Part shown: in pieces, positions 14,585-25,106 of the stretch
How positions within the stretch are numbered: the first letter of the stretch is position 1
Layout of the letters: every line of letters starts with the position of its first letter
From: a virus
IMG/VR virus record: IMGVR_UViG_3300043773_000773
Location: 1 to 61,604 of that record
DNA length: 61,604 nt
Reading direction: 5' to 3' (one strand)
Notes under the pieces: model-generated
Databases searched by the model: none
Told to the model about the DNA's origin: nothing
The model's input: the letters and a program-made list of their open reading frames with translations, nothing else
Program-made: the position numbers and the translations under genes

Positions 14585-17500
14585 CTCCAGTGCGCCAGTG
14601 TTCGTGTCCCGCTTCTTCTTGCGCGACTTCTTGGCGGGCTTACGGGCCTCCCGGTTCTCGCGAGTCAGGGCGCGGGCAACGGCCTGACGCTCCAGCGCCC
14701 ACTGCGGAACGTGTGGAACCATCGCCTCCGGGATGTACTCCATCTTGTACTCGCGGGTGTACGGGTCGATGCTCGCTTCCGCGTCCCTGGCTGCGGCACG
14801 GCGAACGTCTTCTGCGGTGGTCTTGCGGACCTTCAGGCCAGAGGTGGCGTTGAGTAGCGTGCGGGGAACGCGAGTCGAAAGCGGCTCGCCGCCAGCGTCG
14901 TCCAGCAGGGTTCGCAGGGCGTAGAGCGGACGGCCCACGAACGGCGCCATCTCGATCGGCTTCTCGATGATGGCCGGGATGTCGATGTCGCGGTTGCCGG
15001 TGATGGACCGGGCCAGCGCGTCGAGCGTGGAGGTGGATTCGCCGATCGGGCGATCCGTGAACAGGTCTTTCCCAGCCCCAAGCTCTACGGTCGTGCGGAG
15101 CAGCGGGTGCAACTGCATGGCAAACTGGCGAGCAGTTCCGGCGATTGCGCCAGACGGCGTGCCGGGAGTCTCGAACATGTTGATCTGGTCGAAGCCGGGA
15201 GCGTCGAAGTCGTTGATGCTTAACTGCACGCCGGGAGCAGGCACGCCGCCCCACTCCTCCGGGATCGGAACCGAGAACTGCGCCCGCATGCCGGGAGGAA
15301 CGTACGTGTCGTTGCTCTCGTCCTGCACGGCTTCGGTTGCCTGAATGAGCTGCCCATACCGGCCTCCCGGACGCTCGGACAACTGCCGCAGCACCTCACG
15401 AAAAATTCTTGACTGGAAACTGTACCAGGGAAAAAGCCGCTTCAGCACGAGCCTCTCTGTGTCGGAAAGGCTGGCGTAGTTTACGTGCGCCCGCTGCATG
15501 GCCTTCGTCGCAGCGGATGGATCGTAGCCCTGCTTCATCAGCGAGAGGTAGCCGCTAAAGCGGTTGATGCCGTCCGTCAGCGAGTTCATCTGCTCGCCAG
15601 CGCGCATGATCGGATTCATCGTCTCTTGCAGCGGCTTGAGAGACGAGCGCCACGTACGAAAGTCACGGGCAAACTGCCCCCACGAGCGGTCGGCCTGCGG
15701 CGCAAGCTCGCTCAAGATCGAGCGCATGGTCACTGGCGTTGTGCCGGGAAGCATGCCAAGTGCGCCCTTGCCGACTACGCTGCCGCCATGCTCGAAGATG
15801 GTCTGGTTGCCGATCAGTCCGGTGCCTGCGACATCTGCGTAGAACTGCGCTACGCCGTCATCGCCAGCGTAGCGAGTAATGGACGCCAGAAACTGCATGA
15901 AGCGAGGGCTCTGCGGACCCTCCTGCATGAGCGCCCGCGCCGCCCGCACGGCATCGGGGTCGAGCGCCCCCTCAAGCCAGTTGCTGATCGCTCCCGAATA
16001 TAGATCGCGCGTTGCTCGCGCAGGCCACGTGAGGATGGAGCCTTTCCAAGCCTGCGTGATATGGTCGAGGCCGTTGAGCAGCGACTGGCTCGCCTCGCCC
16101 GTCTCGAAGGCGTCACGCGCCCGCAGGAGGCGGTCGACATGTGCCTCAGGGACGCTGATCTCGGAGAGCTTGATGGAGTCTGGATCGACTCCTCCTCGCA
16201 TGGCAGCGATGCGTTTTCGCATTTGCCATCCGGCGCCGCCGTCCGACGCCGCATCGACCACATCCTCGTCGTAGCTCTTGAGCCCCAGCCGATTAAGCGC
16301 CTCCTGCATGGAGATGTGCCGCCCACCAGACGCCGCCGTATCCACGCGGTTGTACGGCATGTCGCGGGCAAACGTGGCAAGCGAATCCTCGAGCGTGCCT
16401 GCCGTCGCCATGCTCTCGCTGCGGTTGCGCATGTACGATCCGATCATCTCGGTCGGATGCTGGCCGAACAGCGGCGACTTCTGTGTCACCTCGTCGGGGA
16501 GCTTGTTGAGGACGCGGGCAAGATGCTCAACGTCCTTGCGGGCGAGCGCTGGCCCGCCCGCCGGGATCATCGGCGTCAGCTTGTCGAGCAGGTACTGCGT
16601 GGCCTGCTCGTCTGTCTTGAGCGTGCGCTTCGGGCCTGACACCATCTTGTCTCGTGACAGGTCGATGATCGTGTCCCGCCCGCCGGGCAGTTGCATGGCG
16701 TCCGTACGCCGCAGCATGTCGCCCGTGAAGGTGTTTAGCACCTCCCCGAGCTTCCGGTTCCGCCTTGCCTCCATCTCAAGGATGGCCTCTGCCCGGCGGG
16801 GCAGGTAGTCGATCCCGTACTTGTCGGTGAGTTCCGCAGACGAAAGGCCCATGCGGCGCGACTCGGCGAGGTAGTCCTGCCGGTTATTCACCCACCAGTC
16901 GGCGTACTCCTTCAGGGCTGGGCGGCTCTCGACAAAGTCGATGTCTTCCTGCTTGCGGACGTTCGGGCCTTCGAGGTAGCGGCCCAGATGGCGGTTGCCT
17001 TGTTCAGTGAAAACGTCCGGATGCTCCTGCTGGAGCTTCGCGATGTGATAGGTGTGAGCTGCCGTCGCGATGCCGCCCGCCTTCTGCTTCGCCTCGAAGT
17101 TCGCGATGTTGGTTAGCTGCACCTCCGGGTCCAGCTTGCCGCCCACCCTCTGATCGAAGGCAGCAGCCATGCCGCGACCGACAGGACTCCAGCGGTAGGC
17201 TTGACCGGCCGTGTCGAGGATGTCTGCGTAGGCGTCTCCAAATCCCTTTCCAAGCAGGTCGCCAGCCGCAAAGGTTTCGCCGAGAGGAGTGGCAAGGCCG
17301 AACGACTTGGCAAGTGGCTGGTTGCGCAGGCGGGCCAGTTCGTCCGGGCCAAGCACGCCAAGCAGCGCCTTCTCTGCCGCCGCTTGAGCCTTCTCGTCTC
17401 CGGCGTATCGGATGGCATCATCGAGCGTGCCAGCGCGCATGGACGTACGAGTGCCGTACAGCGGCCTGCCGACGACGGCGGGGTCGAGTTCGCTAATGTT

Positions 17501-18031
17501 TCGCCCGGTCTTCTCAAGGGCTTCCAGCGTGCGCTTTGCTACGCCAGGAAGCTCCTTCCTGGCGACGGCTCCAGTCGAGATAGCCTTGCGCGTCATGGCA
17601 GACGGAAGGGCGTCGGCAAGGCCAGCCTTTTGCAGCGCCTTGCCAGCAGCAGTCACCGACTTGGCGGGACCGGTGATCCAGCTAAGAGGATCGGTGGCAA
17701 CGTCCGCAACAAGGCCAGCCGTGAAGTTGCCCCAGTTGTCTTCTTCGCCGACAAGTCCGGCCTCTCGGAGAAGGTCGCGACCAGTGACGCGCTCGCCCGT
17801 CTTGCCGACTAGAAAGCCGCGAAGGTAATCGCCGGGAGCAGAAAGCGCATCGCCGACTCGAGACAGCGTGCCGCCCGCTACGGCGCCAAGCTCGCTCAGC
17901 ACGGAGTCGCGCATCTCGGGCGTGACGTTGATCTGCGCCGCAGGCTCGTCGGCGAGGGCAGCTTCGTCAAAGAGCGGTATGTAGCCAGCCGGTCGCCTGC
18001 GCCCCGACGGCGGCGGATCGAAGAGTTCCAT
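14573..18031 (-). CDS. Very large internal virion/ejection-like protein (1152 aa)
   Basis: A long, mostly helical, Arg/Ala/Glu-rich protein with no transmembrane segment and a basic C-terminal tail (K-P-A-K-K-S-R-K-K-K). It is the last of three giant genes that follow the tail genes, the place where podoviruses keep the internal core proteins ejected with the DNA. I see no lysozyme or transglycosylase motif. Residues 770-1000 contain aromatic helices (W-Y-S-F-Q-S-R-I-F) typical of such proteins. Role inferred from position and size. Confidence 0.65.
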   Translation of the reverse strand: MELFDPPPSGRRRPAGYIPLFDEAALADEPAAQINVTPEMRDSVLSELGAVAGGTLSRVGDALSAPGDYLRGFLVGKTGERVTGRDLLREAGLVGEEDNWGNFTAGLVADVATDPLSWITGPAKSVTAAGKALQKAGLADALPSAMTRKAISTGAVARKELPGVAKRTLEALEKTGRNISELDPAVVGRPLYGTRTSMRAGTLDDAIRYAGDEKAQAAAEKALLGVLGPDELARLRNQPLAKSFGLATPLGETFAAGDLLGKGFGDAYADILDTAGQAYRWSPVGRGMAAAFDQRVGGKLDPEVQLTNIANFEAKQKAGGIATAAHTYHIAKLQQEHPDVFTEQGNRHLGRYLEGPNVRKQEDIDFVESRPALKEYADWWVNNRQDYLAESRRMGLSSAELTDKYGIDYLPRRAEAILEMEARRNRKLGEVLNTFTGDMLRRTDAMQLPGGRDTIIDLSRDKMVSGPKRTLKTDEQATQYLLDKLTPMIPAGGPALARKDVEHLARVLNKLPDEVTQKSPLFGQHPTEMIGSYMRNRSESMATAGTLEDSLATFARDMPYNRVDTAASGGRHISMQEALNRLGLKSYDEDVVDAASDGGAGWQMRKRIAAMRGGVDPDSIKLSEISVPEAHVDRLLRARDAFETGEASQSLLNGLDHITQAWKGSILTWPARATRDLYSGAISNWLEGALDPDAVRAARALMQEGPQSPRFMQFLASITRYAGDDGVAQFYADVAGTGLIGNQTIFEHGGSVVGKGALGMLPGTTPVTMRSILSELAPQADRSWGQFARDFRTWRSSLKPLQETMNPIMRAGEQMNSLTDGINRFSGYLSLMKQGYDPSAATKAMQRAHVNYASLSDTERLVLKRLFPWYSFQSRIFREVLRQLSERPGGRYGQLIQATEAVQDESNDTYVPPGMRAQFSVPIPEEWGGVPAPGVQLSINDFDAPGFDQINMFETPGTPSGAIAGTARQFAMQLHPLLRTTVELGAGKDLFTDRPIGESTSTLDALARSITGNRDIDIPAIIEKPIEMAPFVGRPLYALRTLLDDAGGEPLSTRVPRTLLNATSGLKVRKTTAEDVRRAAARDAEASIDPYTREYKMEYIPEAMVPHVPQWALERQAVARALTRENREARKPAKKSRKKKRDTNTGALELFE

Positions 18032-18042
18032 GCACCGCTACC

Positions 18043-20103
18043 TCACTTCTTCGGAGGAGCGAGCGGCGGCGCGCCGCCCCACGCCTGCGGCGAACCGCCA
18101 CCGCCACCGCCACCGCCGCCAAAAAATCCTGCCACCCGGCCTGCCTCGTCTTCTGCCCACTGGCCCCACTCCTGAGCAGATCGCGCGCCTTGCTCGGCAG
18201 GAGTGCCGGCCTCTTCGTCGTACACGGCGCTTGCCTCGTCAACAGTGATCCCCATCGCGGAGGGCGCCCACTCCATAAATGCGGCCTTGCCCTTCTTGAG
18301 CATTCTCTTCATGGCGGATTGCGCAATCGGATGAGCAGGCCGGTTCCTAAGGAAGAAATCCTCCATCATTTGTGGAATGTCGCCTGCGTCAAATCCGGAC
18401 CGCATGTACACCCTGCGCAGCGACTGCGCGGCAGCAACGTCATCCGGCGTTGCTAACACCCCCTGCAACTGCTCGTTGAGCTGCCCCGCCACCGTGTTGT
18501 CTTCTGCGACCCCCTGCGCCCCAAGCTGGGCCTGGATGCCAGCCAGACCAGCAGCAGCATTGCGGTCGTTCATGGCGGCGTCCATCGCGCGGATGGCGAG
18601 CATGGGCTGGCCCATCATGCTGTAGGCCGCAGCCTGCGCCATCGGGTCGCCGTTTTTGACGGCCGCTGCGAGCGTCTGGATCATGAATCCACGAGCGCGC
18701 TCCGGATTCGCCATGTCACGGCTAAGAGCCTGCCCGGCTACGCGGTCGAGGTGGTTGGCCCATGACCTCTCCCCCTGCCGCCGCTGCAAGTCCATCCGCA
18801 GGGCTTCAAGCTCAGGCCCGCCGTTCGGAGACTGCACCGCCGCAGCAAGCCGCTCCCTGTCTTCGTCAGTCATCACGCGCGTGTAGGCGCGAGCCATGCG
18901 GATCGCAACATTGTTCCGCTGGCGTGCCGTCATGTTCGACTGGAACTGCCTGCGGCCCTCCTCCTGCTTGCGCGGGTCCGACACGTACATGTCCTGGCCG
19001 GGCGACATCGGGTTCGGCACGACGGAAAGATACTGGCCGAGCTTGTCGTGCTTCGCCTTTTCGCGCATTACGTCGGCCCGCAGCAAGTCCATGTCGTCGC
19101 CGTACTGGATGGCGTCGATGTGGTACGCCTGCGCGAGCGCCGAGAGGTAGGAGTCGGACTCCGGCCCCTGCTCTGGATCGGCGGCGATCTGCTCGGCGGT
19201 CGCGAGCATCTGCTGGTTCGGGGCGCGACGGTTCCGGGTGCCGTCTACATTCGTGGTGTAGCTGCCGCCATCGGCAGTCATGGGGACTTCTGGGCTTTCG
19301 ACGTTTTCGGACATCGCAGCCCGCTGCTCGGGCGTGTACTGTCGAGCGGCGCGCCCCTCTGGCAGAGGCTTGCCTGCGGCCCGCCTGGAGTCTGCCAGAG
19401 CGGTGTTCGTCTCGGGCGGCAGGTTCGGGTCGCGGCCGAGCGACATGCGTGGCGTAGCCGTCGCGAACCGTCGCATGGCTACCTCGCGATCGGTCGGCTT
19501 TAGCTCGCCGAAGTTGTCGGTCAGGTAGTCCTCGAACGACATCGTGCCGGTATGGCCGCTGCCGTCATACCGCTTTCTGATGGCGGCTTGCTCTTCGGGA
19601 GTCATGCTGCGCAGCGTGGCCTGCGTCGAGACTTGCTCCTCGCCGGGCAGGATGCCGGATGGCGAATCTGCACTCGCCATTGCATCGTCCCATTCTTGCT
19701 GGGACAGGCCGGTGTCATGGCGAAACAAAGTCTCTTCGCGTGGCGGCCGATCCGCGCTCTTCTCTCCGGAGCGGCGAGGCCGCGCCTCCATCGTGATCGG
19801 AAGCCCTATGTCCCCAGCGTTGGCGTACCCCGTGACGTACTTGTACGCCTGCGCAGTAGAGCCAGCGCCTATTTCATTCTCTTGGCTGGCAGTGGCGTTG
19901 TCGACAACTGGCTGGCCGATGGTGGCCCAGTACGTCTTCCAGGAGTCGCCATCGCCCACGCGATCGCCGCCGTCTGGCTTGACGGCAGAGTCTGGGACTG
20001 GTCCGTTGCGAGTCAGGCGAGGCTCGGCCGCATACTGGTTTGGGTTTACGTCGATCCCGGCCTCCTTGAGGCGACGAATCCTGTCTGCTCTCGACTCTTC
20101 CAT
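18043..20103 (-). CDS. Large virion-associated protein (686 aa)
   Basis: Helical and hydrophilic, rich in Ala, Gln, Met and Asp, with a Gly-rich run near the C terminus (eight consecutive Gly region followed by a Pro-rich tail). Second of three giant proteins downstream of the tail genes, coupled to its neighbours with gaps of 3 to 11 bases. The composition suits an internal core or ejection protein. No enzymatic motif is visible. Confidence 0.6.
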   Translation of the reverse strand: MEESRADRIRRLKEAGIDVNPNQYAAEPRLTRNGPVPDSAVKPDGGDRVGDGDSWKTYWATIGQPVVDNATASQENEIGAGSTAQAYKYVTGYANAGDIGLPITMEARPRRSGEKSADRPPREETLFRHDTGLSQQEWDDAMASADSPSGILPGEEQVSTQATLRSMTPEEQAAIRKRYDGSGHTGTMSFEDYLTDNFGELKPTDREVAMRRFATATPRMSLGRDPNLPPETNTALADSRRAAGKPLPEGRAARQYTPEQRAAMSENVESPEVPMTADGGSYTTNVDGTRNRRAPNQQMLATAEQIAADPEQGPESDSYLSALAQAYHIDAIQYGDDMDLLRADVMREKAKHDKLGQYLSVVPNPMSPGQDMYVSDPRKQEEGRRQFQSNMTARQRNNVAIRMARAYTRVMTDEDRERLAAAVQSPNGGPELEALRMDLQRRQGERSWANHLDRVAGQALSRDMANPERARGFMIQTLAAAVKNGDPMAQAAAYSMMGQPMLAIRAMDAAMNDRNAAAGLAGIQAQLGAQGVAEDNTVAGQLNEQLQGVLATPDDVAAAQSLRRVYMRSGFDAGDIPQMMEDFFLRNRPAHPIAQSAMKRMLKKGKAAFMEWAPSAMGITVDEASAVYDEEAGTPAEQGARSAQEWGQWAEDEAGRVAGFFGGGGGGGGGSPQAWGGAPPLAPPKK

Positions 20104-20106
20104 CGC

Positions 20107-23100
20107 CTAGCTCCGGTACGTGTAATTGAACATGGTGTTGTAGGCAGGCATGCCGCTCGGCTTCCGCGAGCCACGCAGCCGCTCAAGCGCACGCTCAATG
20201 GCGTCCTCAGGCGAGGACGGGCCTGCGCCCACGCCAGAGGCGCCGCCAGCGCCCACAGGGATATATGGCGTCCCGCCGCCGCCACCAGAGCCACCGCCTC
20301 CAGGGCCACCTTCGCCAGGGACGTTGATTTGCCCGTCCAGCACCGGCTGGCCCGCGTTGCGGTAGAGGTACGCAAGGGTGCCAGCCCCAACGAGCGCAGC
20401 GCGCTTCCAGGGGAGCCGCCGCTTCTTTGGGGTGGGGGCAGGCCCGTCGCTGCCCTCGCCCCTTGGCTTCGGCCCATCCGGCGGCTCCGAACCGCTGCCG
20501 TCGCCCTTTGGCTTGGCGGGCGTATCGCTGGGCATGTCAACGATGTCTTCGCCGTCCGCGCCAGTCGGGCGGCTAGGCTCCGGGCTCGCGGGCTTTGAGG
20601 GCGCATCGTCTGGGGCGTCGACCACATCGGCATCGTCAGCGGCGTCAACCGCAGCCGAAGTCTCTGCCTCAAGTTCGGCTCGTCGCCTGTTGACTCGCTG
20701 CCTGACTTCCTGCTCGATCTCGTCGTCGCTCAGGCCGGAGTCGCGGTACTCATCACGTACGTCCTGCTCGAACTGCACCAGTTCGTCGTTCTCTTCCTTG
20801 CTCGTCCGGCGCCGACCGCGAGAGCGCGGCTTATCGTCTGGGGCGTCTGCCACTTCGGCCGTGTCGCCAGCAGCCGCTGGCTTAGCAGTCGGATCGTCAG
20901 GGGCGTCGATCACCTCCGGGTCATCAAGCGGGATGTTGGAATTGAGCAGCGCCTGCTCCTCAGGCGACCGGACAGTCTCAGGTGCGGAGAAGTCTCTAGC
21001 ACCGCTCGGCATGGCGGGCTTGACCGCCACCGGAACGCCAGACGAGTCAATCGGCACCGGGAAGCCTTGCTCTTCTGGCGAAGAGATTGGCGAACCAGCG
21101 CCTTCTGGGCGCGTGCGTGGCGTCAGAACGTCGGAGTTGGCCGTCGCCGCGTACCCCCTCCTGCCAACCATCCTCTGGAACGCCTCCAGCTTTTGCTCGT
21201 ACTCTGCAAGCCGCTGCTCGGGCGCAAGCTGCTGAACGGAGCCGCGCTGATTGGGCACGCCGCGACCAAGTCCGCGCATGTCCCGCGCTCCCTCGCGCGG
21301 AATGCTGGCCGGGTCTTGCGCCGTGCCGATGCCACCAGCGGGAGAGGACGCAGGGGCTGGCGTAGCGTTCGTAAAAGGCACCTCTTCGGTCACGACGCGG
21401 CCGTCTTCCTCGATGCGCGTGACAACAGGCTTGCCAGAAGTTCCGAACTCACGCTCCACGAGCGCCTTCCAGCGCTCCTTAGCCATCTGCGTGTTAGCGC
21501 TGTCGGGGTTGTTGAAGTCCGTGCTTTTCGTGAACAGGTCGTCAACAACATCTTCCACCGTGAACCGCTTTTTTGTGCGCGGGTTTGTAAGACTAAGCGG
21601 GTTGCGACCCTTGTACATCGACAGCACGGCGGCTCGCGCGAGGCTCTGCTGCTGCGCCCCGCCGAGTCGGCCCGGCTTGATGGGGGCAGAGGGGTCGCTC
21701 AGGTCGCTGGTGTCGACGGCCCAGTCGGGGTCGATGTCCTCCATCAGGGCGGCGGCCTCTTCGCCGAACATCTCGATGGCTTCTTCCCGCATCATCGCCC
21801 GATCGAACTTAGACATGTCGTCGCTGGCGCGCGAGATGTTATCGGCACCGCGCGGCTGCATGCCTGCGCCAGTCCTGATGATCCTGTCGAATGTCTCTTG
21901 CTGGCCGGGACGATTCAGCCACGAGTCGGTGTTTGCTCGGCGGCCCCGCTCGATGACGAATCCAGGCGGAACCTTGCGCGGGTTTGCCAGCATGGAGGCG
22001 GGAGCGAGCCGCACCTCGCCGGTGCGCTCGTTGATGAGGCGAGGCGGAAATAGCTTGTCCTCGCGGGCGTAGAGGTTGCGCAGCGTCTGCTGTGCGGCAG
22101 CGACATCCGCCTCAGGGTTGGGCGTGCGCCCCATCTGGGCGAGCCGAAGCTCGGCCTGCGCCATATCTATTGCGGCCTTAAGCTCTTCGGCCTGTTCGAT
22201 CGCCTGCTCGTCAAGCGTGCCGAGTTCTCCGGCGCGGTCGCCAGCAGAACGCGACTCGAATGGCGTCCCTCTCCCGTCCCGACCCTTGAACGCAAGGTCG
22301 GCCTTTCGCATCGCCTGCGGGTTATTCGGGTCGAGGCCGAGCATTTCGATGCGCTGGGCGCGAGTCAGCCCGCCTCCGGTCGCATTGGCCGCGACCTGCG
22401 CTGCACGCTCATCAAGAGCCGCCTGCGCATCCGCCCCCTGCGGGGCCGGAACTTCATCGACCGGAGAAATCTCCGGAGAGCGGGCTCCAGGCGGAATGGC
22501 GGTCGGCTGCGCCGGTGGCATGCTGGCCCTAAGCATGCGGACCTGAGCGCCGTCGTAGTCCGGGTTCACGCCGATGATCTGGTTGCGGAACTCTTGCTCT
22601 ACCTGACGCCGGAGCGTAAATCGCTTCACGGCCTCGTCCATCTGCTCACGGGTAAACGCACCGCTCTGCATGGACTCGCGCAGTTGCGCGCTAAGCTGGC
22701 CCTGAAGCTCCGCATTGCCAGTGCGCTTGGCGTTGTCGATCTGCATGAGCAAATCGTCTGCGTCGTTCACTGGGCTGAGCATCAGCGCCATCTGATTCGG
22801 GCTTATGGTCGGCTCCGGCGAGCTGCCATCCAGCATTCGCGAGACAAAGCCACGAGTGGTGGAGGCGTCGGCCGTCGATGGGTTGTCTGCTCCGGCAGGG
22901 TAGAAGCGATGCGTTGGCGTGGTGGCGCCAGAGGCAGACAGACGGCTCAGTACCACCGCACGCTGCTCGGGGTCGAGACTGCCGAATGCCTTTGCGAGCG
23001 CACCCCAGTCGCCATCCGGCATCGACTCTATAAGCAGGCTGCGCGTGATGGCAGCATCCTCGATGGACGGCTGGGCGTCTGCCGAGCGCGGGCGCGGCAC

Positions 23101-23880
23101 GCCAGCGGCCTCGACCGCCTGCGCGGCCGTGTCGATCGCGGCGGCGGAACGCCCCTCCGGGTCGGCGCCAGCCATTGCGGCAAGTCGACTGAGCCTCTCT
23201 TGGGCCTCAGCGGGGTCGCGAGAGATACGCTTTGCCAGTTCCGCCAACTCGTCTCCAGAGAGGGCCGACACCTTCCTGGCGATCCTGAGCACGGAACCAT
23301 GACGCAGCGATTCCTCAGGGGCTTCTGGCGTGACTCCCCAAACTTCCCCAGCGAGCTTGTCTAGCTGGTCGACCTTCTTTTGGTTTGGCCTGAGGTTCTT
23401 CGCGCCGCCCTTTGGAGCCTCGTCCATCTCGACCGCAGAGGCATCAAGGTTGTCGGCAGGCGTGGCTGACGTAGTGGTCAGGTCGCCCTGCGCCGTCATT
23501 CCAAGCACGTTGCCTTCAACGTCAACAACGGTGCCGTCGGCAAATTGGAATCGCGAGCCATCGAGGCGGATTGCCGGAACGCCGTCCGCGTCCTGAAGCC
23601 TTCCGTTTCCAAGATCGTAAGGAATCCGCTGCGGAGTGCCTTCTGGCGCCGGAACCAGAACGGGCGCAGGGGCGGCTACCGGTGGCTCGACTACGGCGGC
23701 GGGCGGAAGAGGGCTGGACTGGCCCCACTGCGTCGGTGCGGCAACGCCGCTCGGGCGAGGGCTGGCCGACTCGGCGGCAAGACGGCTGGCTTCACGCTGC
23801 ATCTGCTTGATGCGGGCAAGCCGGGCGCCGGGAGCCAAGCTGGACGGATTCGGGCTGTACCCCTTGCCGGGAACGCTCAT
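20107..23880 (-). CDS. Giant virion-associated protein (1257 aa) with D-A-P-D-D repeats
   Basis: The start overlaps the stop of the upstream gene (ATGA). The N-terminal 800 residues are helical. Residues of about 1000-1150 hold at least four spaced acidic elements of the form D-[AM]-P-[DS]-D-x-P-x-K-P in a disordered region. One hydrophobic span follows (A-A-L-V-G-A-G-T-L-A-Y-L-Y), then a Gly-rich tail. A membrane-crossing segment in an internal virion protein would fit a DNA-ejection conduit. Position and size support that, sequence alone does not prove it. Confidence 0.6.
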   Translation of the reverse strand: MSVPGKGYSPNPSSLAPGARLARIKQMQREASRLAAESASPRPSGVAAPTQWGQSSPLPPAAVVEPPVAAPAPVLVPAPEGTPQRIPYDLGNGRLQDADGVPAIRLDGSRFQFADGTVVDVEGNVLGMTAQGDLTTTSATPADNLDASAVEMDEAPKGGAKNLRPNQKKVDQLDKLAGEVWGVTPEAPEESLRHGSVLRIARKVSALSGDELAELAKRISRDPAEAQERLSRLAAMAGADPEGRSAAAIDTAAQAVEAAGVPRPRSADAQPSIEDAAITRSLLIESMPDGDWGALAKAFGSLDPEQRAVVLSRLSASGATTPTHRFYPAGADNPSTADASTTRGFVSRMLDGSSPEPTISPNQMALMLSPVNDADDLLMQIDNAKRTGNAELQGQLSAQLRESMQSGAFTREQMDEAVKRFTLRRQVEQEFRNQIIGVNPDYDGAQVRMLRASMPPAQPTAIPPGARSPEISPVDEVPAPQGADAQAALDERAAQVAANATGGGLTRAQRIEMLGLDPNNPQAMRKADLAFKGRDGRGTPFESRSAGDRAGELGTLDEQAIEQAEELKAAIDMAQAELRLAQMGRTPNPEADVAAAQQTLRNLYAREDKLFPPRLINERTGEVRLAPASMLANPRKVPPGFVIERGRRANTDSWLNRPGQQETFDRIIRTGAGMQPRGADNISRASDDMSKFDRAMMREEAIEMFGEEAAALMEDIDPDWAVDTSDLSDPSAPIKPGRLGGAQQQSLARAAVLSMYKGRNPLSLTNPRTKKRFTVEDVVDDLFTKSTDFNNPDSANTQMAKERWKALVEREFGTSGKPVVTRIEEDGRVVTEEVPFTNATPAPASSPAGGIGTAQDPASIPREGARDMRGLGRGVPNQRGSVQQLAPEQRLAEYEQKLEAFQRMVGRRGYAATANSDVLTPRTRPEGAGSPISSPEEQGFPVPIDSSGVPVAVKPAMPSGARDFSAPETVRSPEEQALLNSNIPLDDPEVIDAPDDPTAKPAAAGDTAEVADAPDDKPRSRGRRRTSKEENDELVQFEQDVRDEYRDSGLSDDEIEQEVRQRVNRRRAELEAETSAAVDAADDADVVDAPDDAPSKPASPEPSRPTGADGEDIVDMPSDTPAKPKGDGSGSEPPDGPKPRGEGSDGPAPTPKKRRLPWKRAALVGAGTLAYLYRNAGQPVLDGQINVPGEGGPGGGGSGGGGGTPYIPVGAGGASGVGAGPSSPEDAIERALERLRGSRKPSGMPAYNTMFNYTYRS

Positions 23881-24185
23881 TCCTTGCTCCGCTTCTTAGT
23901 CTTGGCTGGCTTCTCGTCATCGGCATCTGCCTCAGCAGAGGCTTCGGACGCTTCGTCGCCGCTCTCGTCGTCCTCGCCGATGTCGAACGGCATGTCTTCC
24001 TTCGTGACAGGAACCTTCGGGGCCGTGCCGTTCGTCTCTTCGTGCAGGTCGGCCAGCGCCTCACGCTCCTTGTCGGACTCGTCAGACTGCTTGTCGTCGG
24101 CGGGCTTGTTCTTTTTTGAAAGCTGACTGCGGATGTACTCCCGCAGCGCAGGGGCAGACATCGCAAGCAGAACGCGCTCATCCAT
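23877..24185 (-). CDS. Small acidic protein (102 aa)
   Basis: The ATG at 24185 has AGGAG seven bases upstream and is a better start than the longer open frame. The N-terminal 25 residues are helical (A-L-R-E-Y-I-R-S-Q-L), the remainder is strongly acidic (D-D-E-S-G-D-E-A) with a basic end (K-T-K-K-R-S-K-E). It is coupled to the giant protein downstream. It may be a chaperone or scaffold for the internal virion proteins. Confidence 0.55.
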   Translation of the reverse strand: MDERVLLAMSAPALREYIRSQLSKKNKPADDKQSDESDKEREALADLHEETNGTAPKVPVTKEDMPFDIGEDDESGDEASEASAEADADDEKPAKTKKRSKE

Positions 24186-24195
24186 GACGAATCTC

Positions 24196-24732
24196 CTACT
24201 GAAACAGGCCGCCAAGTAGCGGGGTGTAATCCAACTGAATCTGGTCGAGTCCGAACTGGCCGCGACGGCGAGCCTCGCTCTGGTCTTGCAGCCATCCCTG
24301 CCTAGCAAGCCGCTCCATCGCCGACATGTTGCGCAGGCTTTCGAGCATCCCGGCGTTGCTAAGCTGCTCGTTGCGCATGGCGTTGTCGTAGGCAGCTTGG
24401 GTGTTGGCGTTGGCGGCAGCGGCGCCCATTTCCGTCTTGGCGGCGGCGGTGCGGGCGCTTACGTCAGCACCGGCCTGCGCCATGTCTGCACGGTATTGCT
24501 GGCCGCGACCTCTAGATACGCCCGCTCGGTCCATGCCCTGCATCGCCATCTGCCCGGCGCCAGCCGACGAGGCAAGCTGGTTGCTCACAACGTCTTGCAC
24601 CTTGCCGTCGTTGATCATCGGCGGGCGGTAGCCGTACGAGGGCGGCGACTGCTGGCGCGAGGCCGGTGCAGTCAGTCCGCGCAACGGCGACCGCTGCGTC
24701 TTAGGGAGCATCAAGTCGTCGCCAACGGCCAC
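24196..24732 (-). CDS. Virion-module protein of 178 residues
   Basis: Begins with a GTG that overlaps the stop of the preceding gene. A disordered N terminus with P-P-S-Y-G-Y-R-P-P is followed by an Ala/Gln/Met-rich helix region (A-D-M-A-Q-A-G-A-D-V-S-A-R-T). Such Ala/Asn/Gln-rich helices recur in small podovirus internal proteins. Unknown family. Confidence 0.5.
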   Translation of the reverse strand: MAVGDDLMLPKTQRSPLRGLTAPASRQQSPPSYGYRPPMINDGKVQDVVSNQLASSAGAGQMAMQGMDRAGVSRGRGQQYRADMAQAGADVSARTAAAKTEMGAAAANANTQAAYDNAMRNEQLSNAGMLESLRNMSAMERLARQGWLQDQSEARRRGQFGLDQIQLDYTPLLGGLFQ

Positions 24733-25106
24733 TAGAAGTCCCTCGCCAGTCCGTTGAGTAGCGCCTGCTGGAGCGCCGTCTGCCGCCGCTTGTTCAGCGA
24801 GGCATAGTCAAAGGCCATCCCGGTGTTGAACACGTTCTTCCGCGACTGCAAGTCGCCCTTCCGGGTGCGGATTTGGGCGTCGTTCTGGAGCCGGGTCGTC
24901 TTGTTCTGGGCCTCGCGCTGGCGCTGCTGGCTGTCCTCTTGCATCTGCCGCACGCCAGCCTCTTGGTTCTGCTGCTCACGCTCTAGGTTTAGGTCCGCAG
25001 ATGCCGACATGGCCTGACCGTGAGCGAACGCCCCAGCGTCACCCTTCTTGCTCAGGCCAGAAAGGAGGCGACCGCCCGGATTGAAGCCGACCGACTGCTG
25101 GTACAT
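24732..25106 (-). CDS. Virion-module protein of 124 residues, Gln/Arg-rich helix
   Basis: The ATG at 25106 forms a TGATG junction with the upstream gene. Residues 30-80 are a long charged helix (R-E-Q-Q-N-Q-E-A, Q-R-Q-R-E-A-Q-N) with coiled-coil character. It belongs to a run of four small coupled genes ahead of the giant virion proteins. Function unknown. Confidence 0.5.
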   Translation of the reverse strand: MYQQSVGFNPGGRLLSGLSKKGDAGAFAHGQAMSASADLNLEREQQNQEAGVRQMQEDSQQRQREAQNKTTRLQNDAQIRTRKGDLQSRKNVFNTGMAFDYASLNKRRQTALQQALLNGLARDF